From: Bacteroidales bacterium UBA4293
GTDB lineage: Bacteria > Bacteroidota > Bacteroidia > Bacteroidales > Bacteroidaceae
Length of the DNA: 64,000 nucleotides
Assembly (NCBI GenBank): GCA_002395835.1
Contig: DGVD01000017.1
Span: 124,001-188,000, forward strand
Direction of reading: 5' to 3'
The notes beneath the pieces were generated by a model that was not told where the DNA came from, searched no databases, and saw only the letters and a program-made list of their open reading frames with translations. Every line of letters starts with the position of its first letter. Position 1 is the first letter of the stretch. Shown here one piece after another: positions 8,826 to 17,831 of the stretch. The position numbers were made by a program, and so were the translations under genes.

Positions 8826-8856
8826 TTTGTCTTTTTAAGTTTTTTCTTTAAATTTG
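8826..8856 (+). promoter_or_regulatory. Promoter for the 8878 gene and probably the V-ATPase operon
   Basis: TTTG at 8826-8829, 19 bp, then TAAATTTG at 8849-8856: a full consensus match. It follows the tRNA terminator and is the only strong promoter-like element upstream of the ATPase genes. It also rules out the longer TTG start at 8854 for the next gene. Confidence 0.75.
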
Positions 8857-8877
8857 CAAAGATTAATGTTATTGAAT

Positions 8878-9234
8878 ATGAATGCTAATCAAAAGTTATC
8901 TAAAAAAGAGAAACCTAATCTAGTACGGAAATATCAATTACTTGCTGTTTTGTTTGCATTTGTTGCAGTAGTGGGTTTTGTGTATGTCTTTGGTCTGTTA
9001 GATTCCCTTGAGACACACTTGCTCTCTTCTCCAAAAGATTACAAATCTGAAGAGATCGCTAATGCGGATGCAGCAAAAAGACTACAAGAATCCGAGTATA
9101 CTAAGCTTATTGATGAGAATGCAGAACAATTCGTTAGTGAGCCGGAAGAGGAAGTTGTGGAGGATACTGCTAGCATTAAAGAAGAGGTTTATATAGAACC
9201 CGTAGAGGAGGAGCCAGTAGGCGAGGTCTTCTAA
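8878..9234 (+). CDS. Small single-pass membrane protein with acidic tail
   Basis: 118 residues from ATG 8878. That start is chosen because the promoter -7 box covers an upstream TTG (8854), and an ATG at 8866 would leave almost no leader. A short basic N-terminus (KLSKKEK) is followed by one hydrophobic segment (residues about 20-40), then a tail very rich in E and V ending in repeated acidic pairs. No family is recognised. By the positive-inside rule the acidic tail is periplasmic. It is 32 bp upstream of V-ATPase subunit E and shares the promoter, so it is probably co-transcribed; a role with the ATPase is only an inference from position. Confidence 0.7.
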   Translation: MNANQKLSKKEKPNLVRKYQLLAVLFAFVAVVGFVYVFGLLDSLETHLLSSPKDYKSEEIANADAAKRLQESEYTKLIDENAEQFVSEPEEEVVEDTASIKEEVYIEPVEEEPVGEVF

Positions 9235-9266
9235 ATAAAATGCCGTAAATTAAATACTATAATAAC

Positions 9267-9857
9267 ATGGAAAACAAAATTCAGGAATTAACCGACAAAC
9301 TCTATCGTGAGGGTGTTGAGAAGGGTAATGCAGAAGCTGAGCGCTTGATAGCAGCAGCCAAGGAGAAGGCTGCTGAACTTATTGCTAAAGCTCAGGAAGA
9401 GGCAGCTGAAATCGTTGATAAGGCAAAAAAGAAAGCGGCTGAAACTGATGAGAATACCCGTACGGAATTATGTCAATTTGCTGGTCAGGCAAAACATGCA
9501 CTTCAAAGTGAAATAGCGAATCTAGTATCAAATCAGGTTGTAAAAGAATCTGTTGCATCTACTATTGATTCTAAGGATTTTTTAGGGCAGTTCTTGGTTG
9601 CTTTAGCTGGCAAATGGACTGAAAATGAGCCTATTGTAATTGAATCAGATAAAGCTAATGAGTTGAGAACTTATTTTGCAGCTAAAGCGAAGGCTTTGCT
9701 TGATAAGGGTGTGACAATCAAAGAAGTTAATGGGGTTAAATCTTTGTTTACAGTAAAGCCTGCTGACGGCAGCTATAAGGTAGAGTTTGGCCAGGAAGAA
9801 TTTGAAAACTATTTCAAAGCTTTCCTTCGTCCTCAATTGATTGAAATGCTTTTCTAA
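9267..9857 (+). CDS. ntpE: V-type ATPase subunit E
   Basis: Peripheral-stalk subunit of the V-type (A/V) ATPase. 196 residues: a long N-terminal helix rich in A, E and K (residues about 1-85, heptad-like, with repeated AAEL/AAEI segments) and a globular C-terminal domain, as in family E subunits. First ATPase gene of the operon E-DUF2764-A-B-D-I-K. In other V-ATPases E pairs with a G/H helix subunit; no such gene is visible here. Confidence 0.9.
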   Translation: MENKIQELTDKLYREGVEKGNAEAERLIAAAKEKAAELIAKAQEEAAEIVDKAKKKAAETDENTRTELCQFAGQAKHALQSEIANLVSNQVVKESVASTIDSKDFLGQFLVALAGKWTENEPIVIESDKANELRTYFAAKAKALLDKGVTIKEVNGVKSLFTVKPADGSYKVEFGQEEFENYFKAFLRPQLIEMLF

Positions 9858-9869
9858 AACCTCATTGAT

Positions 9870-10712
9870 ATGAGTAATTATTATTGTTTAATGACGGGAG
9901 TGCCTAGCATTGCCATGGATCAGCCTACTTCTTTAAGTTATGCTGAATTTCGTGAGCAATGTGAAGAGGATCTGACTGATGCTGACAAGAAATTACTCTC
10001 TTATTCTTTTTTGAGGCAAGACTGTTTGAATATTATTAAGTTGCTTCAACATTTTGATGATGAAATAGAACTGTTAGGTAATTATTCAGAGGAACAGCTT
10101 AAAGAACTCATAAAAGAGGCGCAAAATTCAGAATTTAAAATAGAGGGATTCCCAGAGTTTCTTCCAGAATTCATTCGCCATTCTTACCTTCCTAATGTAG
10201 GGAAATCAAATTATTTCCCTGACGATGCAATTATGCAAGCTTATTATGAGTATTCCATGAATTGCAGCAATGAAATGATAGCCAAATGGTTTAAGCTCAA
10301 TTTTAACTTGAATAATATTTTAACTGCGTTAATTGCTCGTCAAAATGGTTGGAATGTGGCAGATTTTGTCAGAGGAGAAAATGATATTACGGACATGATA
10401 AAGTCGAATAAGTCTAAGGATTTTGACTTGACTAGAGAATATGAATTTGTCGGTGATATTATGAAAATTCTGGATACAGATGACCCGGTTGAAAAAGAAA
10501 AGAAAATAGATGCCTTCAAATGGCTTTGGTTAGATGACCAAATTTTCTTTACACCTTTCAGTATAGAGGCTGTGTTTGCTTACCTATGTAAATTAGAAAT
10601 GCAGTTACGTTGGGAAATGCTTGATCCAGAAAAGGGCAAAGAAACCTTTGTTAAGATTATAGAGGAACTTCGTGGGGAAGCAAAGGTGCCAGAAGAGTTT
10701 GTTAGAAAATGA
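9870..10712 (+). CDS. DUF2764 protein of the V-ATPase operon (possible subunit C counterpart)
   Basis: A 280-residue soluble, helix-rich protein of the DUF2764 family, beginning MSNYYCLMTGVPSI. The family is known mostly from V-ATPase operons of Bacteroidetes, spirochaetes and chlamydiae, always between E and A, where Enterococcus and Thermus operons carry subunit C (the socket joining the rotor to the ring). No sequence motif proves homology to subunit C; the assignment rests on position, size and helical character. It lies 12 bp after E and 31 bp before A. Confidence 0.8.
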   Translation: MSNYYCLMTGVPSIAMDQPTSLSYAEFREQCEEDLTDADKKLLSYSFLRQDCLNIIKLLQHFDDEIELLGNYSEEQLKELIKEAQNSEFKIEGFPEFLPEFIRHSYLPNVGKSNYFPDDAIMQAYYEYSMNCSNEMIAKWFKLNFNLNNILTALIARQNGWNVADFVRGENDITDMIKSNKSKDFDLTREYEFVGDIMKILDTDDPVEKEKKIDAFKWLWLDDQIFFTPFSIEAVFAYLCKLEMQLRWEMLDPEKGKETFVKIIEELRGEAKVPEEFVRK

Positions 10713-10743
10713 GACTTAAGAAAGAACTTATAAATAAAATACT

Positions 10744-12486
10744 ATGACTAAAGGTACAGTTAGAGGCGTTATTGCTAACATGGTAACGCTTAGAGTGGAC
10801 GGACCTGTGGCTCAAGGAGAAATTTGTTATATTGAGACAGGTGGCGATCGCTTAATGTCAGAGGTCATTAAGGTTTTAGGCTTGGATGTATACGTCCAGG
10901 TGTTTGAAAGTACCCGAGGATTAAAGGTCGGTGCTCCAGCTGAGTTTACCGGACACATGCTTGAGGTTCAGTTGGCACCTGGTATGTTGTCTAAAAACTT
11001 TGATGGTCTTGAGAATGATCTAGATAAAATGGATGGTGTGTTCCTGAAAAGAGGGCAATATACTGATCCATTGGACCGTGAGCGTTTGTGGGATTTTACT
11101 CCAATAGCTAAGATTGGTGATGAAGTTCAGGCTTCCGATTGGTTAGGGCAAGTTATTGAGAACCATCAGCCTTTAAAGATTATGGTTCCTTTCCAGCTTG
11201 AAGGTACAGCCAAGGTTAAGAGTATTGTTCCAGAAGGTCAGTATAAGGTAGAAGATATCATTGCTGAATTGGAAGATGAACAAGGTAAAATTGTTAAGGT
11301 TAACATGATTCAGCACTGGCCTGTTAAGTTTGCAATGACTAATTACAAGCAAAAACCACGTCCTTTTAAACTTCTGGAAACAGGTGTTCGAACTATTGAC
11401 ACTTTTAATCCTATCACTGAAGGTGGTACAGGCTTCATCCCGGGCCCATTTGGTACTGGTAAGACCGTTCTTCAGCATGCTATTTCCAAGCAGGCAGAAG
11501 CTGATATCGTAATCATAGCAGCATGTGGTGAACGTGCTAATGAGGTTGTGGAAATCTTTACAGAATTCCCTGAGCTTGATGACCCCCATACAGGACGTAA
11601 GTTGATGGAACGTACAATCATTATTGCAAATACTTCAAACATGCCAGTAGCTGCCAGAGAAGCATCTGTATATACAGCTATGACGATGGCTGAATATTAT
11701 CGTTCCATGGGATTACGTGTGTTGTTGATGGCAGACTCTACTTCCCGTTGGGCTCAAGCACTTCGTGAGATGTCAAACCGTATGGAGGAGTTACCTGGTC
11801 CTGATGCATTCCCAATGGACTTAGGCGCGTTGATTGGTAATTTTTATAGCCGTGCTGGTTATGTTTATTTAAATAATGGTGAAGTCGGCTCAATTACCTT
11901 CATAGGTACAGTATCCCCTGCTGGTGGTAACTTGAAGGAACCTGTGACAGAAAATACAAAGAAAGTTGCTCGTTGCTTCTACGGTTTGGAGCAGGATCGT
12001 GCAGATAAGAAACGCTATCCAGCTGTTAATCCTATTGATTCATACTCCAAATATCTGGAATATCCTGAGTTCCAAGAATATATTTCTAAGAAGATTAATG
12101 ACAGATGGATTCCTAAGGTATTGGATTTGAAAACTAGAATGCAGCGTGGTAAGGAAATTGCAGAGCAGATTAACATCCTTGGTGATGATGGTGTGCCTGT
12201 AGACTACCATGTAACATTCTGGAAATCAGAAATTATCGATTTCGTACTCTTACAGCAAGATGCATTTGATGAAGTAGATGCTGTTACTTCTTTGGAACGT
12301 CAAGAGGAAATTTTGAACATTGTTACTGATATTTGTAATCATGACTTTGAGTTCGATACATTCTTGGATGTTACAGATTTCTTCCGAAAGATGATTAATA
12401 TCTGTAAGCAGATGAATTATTCTCCATTCAAGAGTGAACAGTATTATGATTTCAAGAAGCAGGTAACCGATATGATTAACGCTTAA
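10744..12486 (+). CDS. ntpA: V-type ATPase catalytic subunit A
   Basis: Catalytic nucleotide-binding subunit of the V1 head. 580 residues, the usual length. Seen: the N-terminal barrel, the long non-homologous insert typical of A subunits (residues about 110-190), Walker A GPFGTGKTVLQH (nt about 11440-11475), the GER loop in ACGERANEVVEIF, Walker B-type LLMADSTSRWAQALRE, and PSYPAV-equivalent KRYPAVNPIDSYSKY. All catalytic elements are intact. Co-transcribed with B (11 bp apart). Confidence 0.97.
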   Translation: MTKGTVRGVIANMVTLRVDGPVAQGEICYIETGGDRLMSEVIKVLGLDVYVQVFESTRGLKVGAPAEFTGHMLEVQLAPGMLSKNFDGLENDLDKMDGVFLKRGQYTDPLDRERLWDFTPIAKIGDEVQASDWLGQVIENHQPLKIMVPFQLEGTAKVKSIVPEGQYKVEDIIAELEDEQGKIVKVNMIQHWPVKFAMTNYKQKPRPFKLLETGVRTIDTFNPITEGGTGFIPGPFGTGKTVLQHAISKQAEADIVIIAACGERANEVVEIFTEFPELDDPHTGRKLMERTIIIANTSNMPVAAREASVYTAMTMAEYYRSMGLRVLLMADSTSRWAQALREMSNRMEELPGPDAFPMDLGALIGNFYSRAGYVYLNNGEVGSITFIGTVSPAGGNLKEPVTENTKKVARCFYGLEQDRADKKRYPAVNPIDSYSKYLEYPEFQEYISKKINDRWIPKVLDLKTRMQRGKEIAEQINILGDDGVPVDYHVTFWKSEIIDFVLLQQDAFDEVDAVTSLERQEEILNIVTDICNHDFEFDTFLDVTDFFRKMINICKQMNYSPFKSEQYYDFKKQVTDMINA

Positions 12487-12497
12487 ATCTAATCAAA

Positions 12498-13820
12498 ATG
12501 GCAACAGCATTTCAAAAAATATATACTAAAATTAGCCAGATTACCAAGGCCACTTGCTCCTTGAAGGCTACTGGCGTTGGTTATGATGAGTTGGCTACCA
12601 TCGATGGCAAATTAGCACAGGTGGTAAAGATTGTCGGTGAAGATGTTACCTTGCAGGTATTTGAAGGTACAGGTGGTATTCCAACAAATGCAGAGGTTGT
12701 ATTTTTAGGTAAAGCTCCTACTTTAAAAGTTGGAGATCAATTAGCCGGTCGTTTCTTCAATGCTTATGGTCATCCAATCGATGGTGGCCCTGAGATAGAA
12801 GGTAAGGAAGTGGAAATTGGTGGTCCTTCTGTAAACCCTGTTCGGCGTAAACAACCTTCTGAACTTATTGCAACAGGTATAGCGGGTATTGACCTAAATA
12901 ACACCTTAGTTTCTGGACAAAAGATTCCATTCTTTGCCGACCCAGACCAGCCTTTTAATGAGGTTATGGCTTTGGTAGCCCTGCGTGCTAAGGTTGATAA
13001 GATTATCTTGGGCGGTATGGGTATGACCAATGATGACTATTACTTCTTCCGTAATTCTTTTGCTAATGCAGGTGCGGTAGATCGAATTATATCTTTCATG
13101 AATACAACAGAGGATCCAGCAGTAGAGCGCCTTTTGATTCCAGATATGGCTCTGACCGCTGCTGAGTATTTCGCTGTTGAAAAGCATGAAAAGGTTTTGG
13201 TGCTTTTGACTGATATGACTTCCTACGCAGACTCTTTGTCTATTGTAAGTAACCGTATGGATCAGATTCCTTCTAAAGATTCTATGCCAGGTTCTCTTTA
13301 TTCTGATTTGGCAAAGATTTATGAGAAAGCGGTTCAATTCCCTGAAGAAGCCGGCGGTGGATCTATTACAATTATTGCTGTAACGACTTTGAGCGGCGGT
13401 GATATTACTCATGCAGTTCCAGATAATACAGGTTATATTACTGAAGGTCAGTTGTTCTTACGGCGTGACTCTGATATCGGAAAGGTTATTGTTGACCCAT
13501 TCCGTTCGTTGTCTCGTTTGAAACAGCTAGTTGCTGGTAAAAAAACTCGAAAGGATCATTCTCAGGTTATGAATGCTGCCATTCGTCTTTATTCTGATGC
13601 AGCTAATGCAAAAACTAAACTAGAAAATGGTTTTGATTTGACAGACTATGATAATCGTTGTTTGGATTTTGCTAAAGAGTATGCAGATAAGTTGTTGGCA
13701 ATTGATGTTAATCTAGATACAACCGAGATGCTTGATGTAACTTGGGGCTTGTTCCGTAAGTACTTTAAGTTGGAAGAGGTTAACATCAAGAAAGAATTTG
13801 TAGATATTTATTGGAAATAG
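12498..13820 (+). CDS. ntpB: V-type ATPase regulatory subunit B
   Basis: Non-catalytic partner of subunit A in the hexameric head. 440 residues. As expected for B subunits the P-loop is absent, while the GRFFNAYGHPIDGGP segment, the LLTDMTSYADSL segment (Walker B position) and the GSLYSDLAKIYEKAG-like segment are clear. The stop is followed after 3 bp by subunit D. The order B-D leaves no room for a subunit F gene, which usually lies near here in archaeal-type operons. Confidence 0.96.
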   Translation: MATAFQKIYTKISQITKATCSLKATGVGYDELATIDGKLAQVVKIVGEDVTLQVFEGTGGIPTNAEVVFLGKAPTLKVGDQLAGRFFNAYGHPIDGGPEIEGKEVEIGGPSVNPVRRKQPSELIATGIAGIDLNNTLVSGQKIPFFADPDQPFNEVMALVALRAKVDKIILGGMGMTNDDYYFFRNSFANAGAVDRIISFMNTTEDPAVERLLIPDMALTAAEYFAVEKHEKVLVLLTDMTSYADSLSIVSNRMDQIPSKDSMPGSLYSDLAKIYEKAVQFPEEAGGGSITIIAVTTLSGGDITHAVPDNTGYITEGQLFLRRDSDIGKVIVDPFRSLSRLKQLVAGKKTRKDHSQVMNAAIRLYSDAANAKTKLENGFDLTDYDNRCLDFAKEYADKLLAIDVNLDTTEMLDVTWGLFRKYFKLEEVNIKKEFVDIYWK

Positions 13821-13823
13821 TCA

Positions 13824-14450
13824 ATGGCAATTAAGTTTCAATACAATAAAACGTCCCTTCAGCAACTGGAAAAGAACCTGAAGATGCGACAACGTACACT
13901 TCCTATTATAAAAAATAAGGAAACGGCGTTGCGTCTAGAGGTTAAGAAGTGTAAGGAAGAGGCTGTCGAATTGGAAAAGAAACTGGAGAGTCAGATTGAA
14001 GGTTATGAGTCCATGTATGCTTTGTGGGGCGAGTTTGACGCTAGTTTAGTTGCCCTTAAAGATGTAGAAATGGATGTGAAGAAGATAGCAGGTGTTCGTG
14101 TTCCTATCTTAACTAATATCCGATTGGATGTCAAACCTTTTGGTTTATTCAGTTCACCTAAATGGTATTTCGATGGCATCAATTTACTTCAAGGTCTTGC
14201 TAAAACAGCAGTGGAGAGAGAGTTTGTAGATGCAAAGTTATCTTTGTTGGAACATGCTCGGAAAAAAACCACACAAAAGGTTAATCTATTCGAAAAAGTC
14301 CAGATTCCTGGATTTCAGGAGGCTGTACGTAAGATTAAGCGTTTTATGGAGGATGAGGAGAATTTGTCTAAATCCAGCCAAAAGATTTTGAAGTCACTTC
14401 AAGAAAGTCGTGCTGCTAAAGAGACAGAAGGAAAGGAGGCTGCTGTATGA
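13824..14450 (+). CDS. ntpD: V-type ATPase subunit D
   Basis: Central rotor shaft of the V-ATPase. 208 residues, with long N- and C-terminal helices (residues about 5-75 and 130-200) flanking a short middle, the arrangement of subunit D. The start TSLQQLEKNLKMRQR is typical. It overlaps the next gene by 4 bp (ATGA), so the two are translationally coupled. Confidence 0.92.
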   Translation: MAIKFQYNKTSLQQLEKNLKMRQRTLPIIKNKETALRLEVKKCKEEAVELEKKLESQIEGYESMYALWGEFDASLVALKDVEMDVKKIAGVRVPILTNIRLDVKPFGLFSSPKWYFDGINLLQGLAKTAVEREFVDAKLSLLEHARKKTTQKVNLFEKVQIPGFQEAVRKIKRFMEDEENLSKSSQKILKSLQESRAAKETEGKEAAV

Positions 14451-16330
14451 TTACAAAAATGAAAAAGTTAAACCTCTTGGTTTACCATAAGGATTACGAT
14501 GATTTTCTGAGTCAACTGCAGAACCTGGGTGTGGTACATATTCAAGAATTGGAAAATGGTACTACAAGTGAAGAATTTGAACAGGCAAAAGCTAGGTATG
14601 AAGAGTATGCTGAAGTCTTGAATTCTCTAGATAAAATTGATGATTCAGGATTGAAGGCAGAAAAAGCTTTGCCTTTTGAATCCGCCACTCAAATTGTAGC
14701 GTTTACTAAACAGCAATTTGAGACAGAATCTGAATTGAAACGTAAATTAGATGCAGTAAATAAGGATTTAGAAATTGCAGAACCGTGGGGCGAGTTTGAT
14801 GCTGAGAAAGTAAAAAAACTGGCAGAACTTGGCTATCAGATGAATTTCTATTCTTGTTATACATCAAAGTTTGATAAGGAATGGGAAAATACTTATTTTG
14901 CTATTCCTATTAATCAGACTAGTTCTTCAATTAACTTTGTTACTTTCTCTCCTGAGAAGCCTGCTATTGATGCTGAAAACATAGAACTACCTAAATATTC
15001 TATTTCAGAATTAAGAGCACAAAAAGCAGATCTAGAAGAGCAGTTGGATGAAGTAAAACAGAATATCATAGCTGTTAAACAGAACCAGTATTCATTGTTA
15101 GTATCAGCTCAAGCAGAAAATAGAAATGCAATTCAGCTTTCTAAGGTTCATTTGAACAGTGTTGATCTAGCTGATGATACTTTGAAACTAGTAGAAGGTT
15201 GGATACCAGAGGATAAGGAGACAGATGTGAAAGCAATGCTTGATGCTTCTGGTGCCTATTATGAAGTCCGTTCTCCTCAGAAAGGTGATAATGTTCCTAT
15301 CAAGTTTAAGAACAATAAATTCTCGAGTATGTATGAAAGGTTGACCAGAATGTATGGTTTTCCTGATTACGACGAATGGGATCCAACGCCTATTGTTGCC
15401 ATTTTCTTTACGTTATTTTTCGCAATTTGTATGGGTGATGCCGGTTATGGAATCTTGATTACCCTCTATGGTATTCTGGATATGAAAGGAAAGGCTAAGA
15501 AAGTTCCTATATTAGGCGAGATGCTTGAAGGATGCGGTGCAATGATTTGCTCTTTGGGTATTGCTACAACTGTTATAGGTTTCTTTTTGGGGACATTCTT
15601 CGGCATTAACATAGTTGAAGCTGGTTGGATTCCAGAAACAACTGCATTAGGCAAAGTTCTTGCTTGGCTTCAGGGTAATGTTCCTGGTACTACTTATTCT
15701 ATCCAGATGGCTGCTGCAATTTGCATTGGAGTATTTCATATTTGTTTGGCAATGCTGATAAAAGCGATTGTGTACACCAAAAAGGAAGGTTTCAAGAGCC
15801 AAATCAGTACATGGGGATGGTGCCTGCTCATCATTGGAGGCGTTATTGTGGGAGTTTTAGCTTTAACAGGAACATTTAATCAGCAAACCACTATAATTGT
15901 TCTTATAGCAATAGGTGCTATTAGTGCTCTAGCTATTTATTTCCTTAACAATATAGATCGCCTGGTTAGTAAACCTATAGCTGGTCTTATAGTAAATCCT
16001 CTTGCAGGATTATATGACACTTATAATAAGGCGTCAGGCTTAATGGGAGATGTTCTCTCCTATATTCGACTTTATGCGCTTTGTTTGGCTGGAGGTATGT
16101 TGGGTGGTGCTTTTAATATGATTGGAGATATGGTTCGTGGTGATGAAGGTTCAATACTTTTACTCATTCCGGCTCTTTTAATCTATGTAATTGGTCACTT
16201 ATTCAATTTGCTGATGTCAGCTATTTCTGCCTTTGTACATCCTTTGCGTTTAAATTTTGTGGAGTATTTTAAGAATTCAGGTTATGATGGGAAAGGGCAA
16301 GCCTATAACCCATTTGAAGTAAAAAAATAA
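14447..16330 (+). CDS. ntpI: V-type ATPase subunit I (membrane subunit a)
   Basis: Membrane stator subunit that forms the ion half-channels. 627 residues: a cytoplasmic N-terminal half with coiled coils (residues about 90-125 and 185-220), then about seven or eight hydrophobic segments from residue 320 onwards. The ion-path region SYIRLYALCLAGGMLGGAFN (residues about 540-560) carries the conserved arginine of family I/a subunits. Ends with HPLRLNFVEYFKNSGYDGKG, the usual C-terminus. 26 bp before subunit K. Confidence 0.95.
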   Translation: MITKMKKLNLLVYHKDYDDFLSQLQNLGVVHIQELENGTTSEEFEQAKARYEEYAEVLNSLDKIDDSGLKAEKALPFESATQIVAFTKQQFETESELKRKLDAVNKDLEIAEPWGEFDAEKVKKLAELGYQMNFYSCYTSKFDKEWENTYFAIPINQTSSSINFVTFSPEKPAIDAENIELPKYSISELRAQKADLEEQLDEVKQNIIAVKQNQYSLLVSAQAENRNAIQLSKVHLNSVDLADDTLKLVEGWIPEDKETDVKAMLDASGAYYEVRSPQKGDNVPIKFKNNKFSSMYERLTRMYGFPDYDEWDPTPIVAIFFTLFFAICMGDAGYGILITLYGILDMKGKAKKVPILGEMLEGCGAMICSLGIATTVIGFFLGTFFGINIVEAGWIPETTALGKVLAWLQGNVPGTTYSIQMAAAICIGVFHICLAMLIKAIVYTKKEGFKSQISTWGWCLLIIGGVIVGVLALTGTFNQQTTIIVLIAIGAISALAIYFLNNIDRLVSKPIAGLIVNPLAGLYDTYNKASGLMGDVLSYIRLYALCLAGGMLGGAFNMIGDMVRGDEGSILLLIPALLIYVIGHLFNLLMSAISAFVHPLRLNFVEYFKNSGYDGKGQAYNPFEVKK

Positions 16331-16356
16331 ATTAATAACAATAAAATATTTTAATT

Positions 16357-16779
16357 ATGGATTTAATTCTTGGTTATCTTGGTCTTGGCCTTATGTTAGG
16401 CCTGGCTGGAATCGGTAGCTGTTATGGTACTACTATTGCTGCAACTGCAGCAGAAGGTGCATTAAAGAAAGACCCTTCAAAGTCTTCAGGTTATATGGTA
16501 CTTTCTGCTCTTCCTGCAACTCAGGGATTGTATGGTTTCGTTGCTTTTCTTATGACAATGGGTAAATTAGCAGACCCAGCTAATGGTCCATTGATGTTCG
16601 GTATCGGGGTTGGAGTTGGTATTACTTGTTTGTTCTCTGCTATTCGTCAGGGGAAGGTATGCGCTGCTGGTATCCAGGGCTTGTCTCAGGGTCACGATGT
16701 AACTACAAATACCATGATTTATGCTGCGCTTCCAGAGTTTTATGCAATTTTGGCATTGGTAGGTGCTTTGATGGTATAG
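16357..16779 (+). CDS. ntpK: V-type ATPase subunit K (rotor ring), probable Na+ type
   Basis: Rotor-ring proteolipid of 140 residues with four transmembrane helices in two hairpins. The ion-binding carboxylate is E127 in helix 4 (ALPEFYAIL); the first hairpin has Q56 in the matching place (ALPATQGLYGF), so there is one carboxylate per four helices, as in V-type rings. The five residues of the Enterococcus hirae NtpK sodium site (L61, T64, Q65, Q110, E139) are all present with the same local spacing: L52, T55, Q56, Q98, E127. Na+ coupling is inferred from this. Last gene of the operon, followed by a terminator. Confidence 0.95.
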   Translation: MDLILGYLGLGLMLGLAGIGSCYGTTIAATAAEGALKKDPSKSSGYMVLSALPATQGLYGFVAFLMTMGKLADPANGPLMFGIGVGVGITCLFSAIRQGKVCAAGIQGLSQGHDVTTNTMIYAALPEFYAILALVGALMV

Positions 16780-16795
16780 TTGTTAGATTCAAGAT

Positions 16796-16831
16796 AAAAA
16801 AAGCCAAGTCTATAGACTTGGCTTTTTTTAT
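16796..16831 (+). terminator. Terminator of the V-ATPase operon
   Basis: Stem AAGCCAAGTC/GACTTGGCTT around TATA, flanked by A and T tracts, 17 bp after the subunit K stop. The flanking A and T runs extend the stem. Confidence 0.92.
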
Positions 16832-17094
16832 ATAATTCATATTTTAATAATAGTTTAGTATAATTACTTATAGTCATCATACATGACATTATAAACTTAG
16901 GCACATAAGTTTATAAGATTAAAGCTGTAAATTAATAAAGCATATTAATGTGTCTAAAGAGTCTAAAAATATCGATTTTATTATATATTAGATTATCATT
17001 TTTTTCATTATTTCTGATATTATTCTTTTTATTTTTCCTAAATTTGCAAATGGAAGTATCGTGATGATAAATTAACCTTTTAAATGATTTGCGT
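16832..17094. other. AT-rich intergenic region upstream of aquaporin
   Basis: No gene or RNA structure is seen. It contains a TAAATTTG box at 17039-17046 (plus strand), a match to the -7 element, 49 bp before the aquaporin start, with only a weak TTTC/TTT run at -33. The implied leader is about 40 nt. Confidence 0.5.
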
Positions 17095-17772
17095 ATGAAA
17101 AAGTATTTAGCAGAAATGTTAGGAACTATGGTTTTGGTTCTTATGGGCTGCGGTGCAGCAGTTAGTTTGGGTTGCAATTCTAGCGATCCTGCATTTGCTT
17201 CTACAGTTGTAGGTACGTCATTGGCCTTTGGTTTGGCTGTTGTAGCAATGGCTTATACTATTGGTGGTACTAGTGGTTGCCATATTAATCCGGCTATCAC
17301 TTTAGGATGTCTTCTAAGTGGTCGTATTAGTAGTAAAGATGCTGCTATGTATATGATATTCCAAGTTATCGGAGCCATTATTGGTTCAGGAATTCTTTAC
17401 GTTGTTACTGCTACAAGTGGTTCAGCAGTGGTAGGAACTGGTGCTAATGCATGTCAAGAAGGTGTTTCTCAGTTAGGTGGTTTTGTAGCTGAGATTGTAT
17501 TCACTGCTATTTTTGTCTTTGTTGTTCTTGGAACTACTGATGCAAAGAAGGGTGCAGGAAATTATGCTGGATTAGCAATTGGTTTATCCTTGGTTTTGGT
17601 ACACTTGGTTTGTATTCGTTATACCGGAACATCTGTAAATCCTGCACGTTCTATAGGTCCAGCTCTTTTCCAAGGAGGTGAGGCTTTAAGTCAGCTTTGG
17701 ATATTTATCGTTGGTCCATTTATAGGTGGTGCTATAGCTGCTGGAATGTGGAAACTAGTTGAAGAGAAATAA
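17095..17772 (+). CDS. aqpZ: Aquaporin (AqpZ-like water channel)
   Basis: Inner-membrane channel of the MIP family with six transmembrane segments plus two half-helices. The start is ATG 17095 (MKKYLAEMLGT); an in-frame TTG two codons upstream is less likely. Both NPA boxes are present: GCHINPAITLG and TSVNPARSIG, the latter with the selectivity-filter arginine, and a histidine in LVHLV at the place of the AqpZ filter histidine. These favour a water-selective channel rather than a glycerol facilitator. 225 residues, the normal length. It is a single gene with its own promoter-like box and a weak hairpin after it. Confidence 0.93.
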   Translation: MKKYLAEMLGTMVLVLMGCGAAVSLGCNSSDPAFASTVVGTSLAFGLAVVAMAYTIGGTSGCHINPAITLGCLLSGRISSKDAAMYMIFQVIGAIIGSGILYVVTATSGSAVVGTGANACQEGVSQLGGFVAEIVFTAIFVFVVLGTTDAKKGAGNYAGLAIGLSLVLVHLVCIRYTGTSVNPARSIGPALFQGGEALSQLWIFIVGPFIGGAIAAGMWKLVEEK

Positions 17773-17790
17773 TTTGTTAACTATATTTTA

Positions 17791-17826
17791 ATGCCGCCTT
17801 TCACTTATGTGTTGGGCGGTATTTTA
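17791..17826 (+). terminator. Weak hairpin terminator after aquaporin
   Basis: Stem ATGCCGCC/GGCGGTAT (8 bp, one G-T pair) with a 16-nt loop and a short ATTTTA tail. It ends 6 bp before the next start codon, so it may be leaky or act on that leader. Confidence 0.5.
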
Positions 17827-17831
17827 ATCTT

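Noticed and set aside
8854..8877. Upstream TTG start for the small membrane protein
   Set aside because: It overlaps the -7 promoter element, so it would precede the transcription start.
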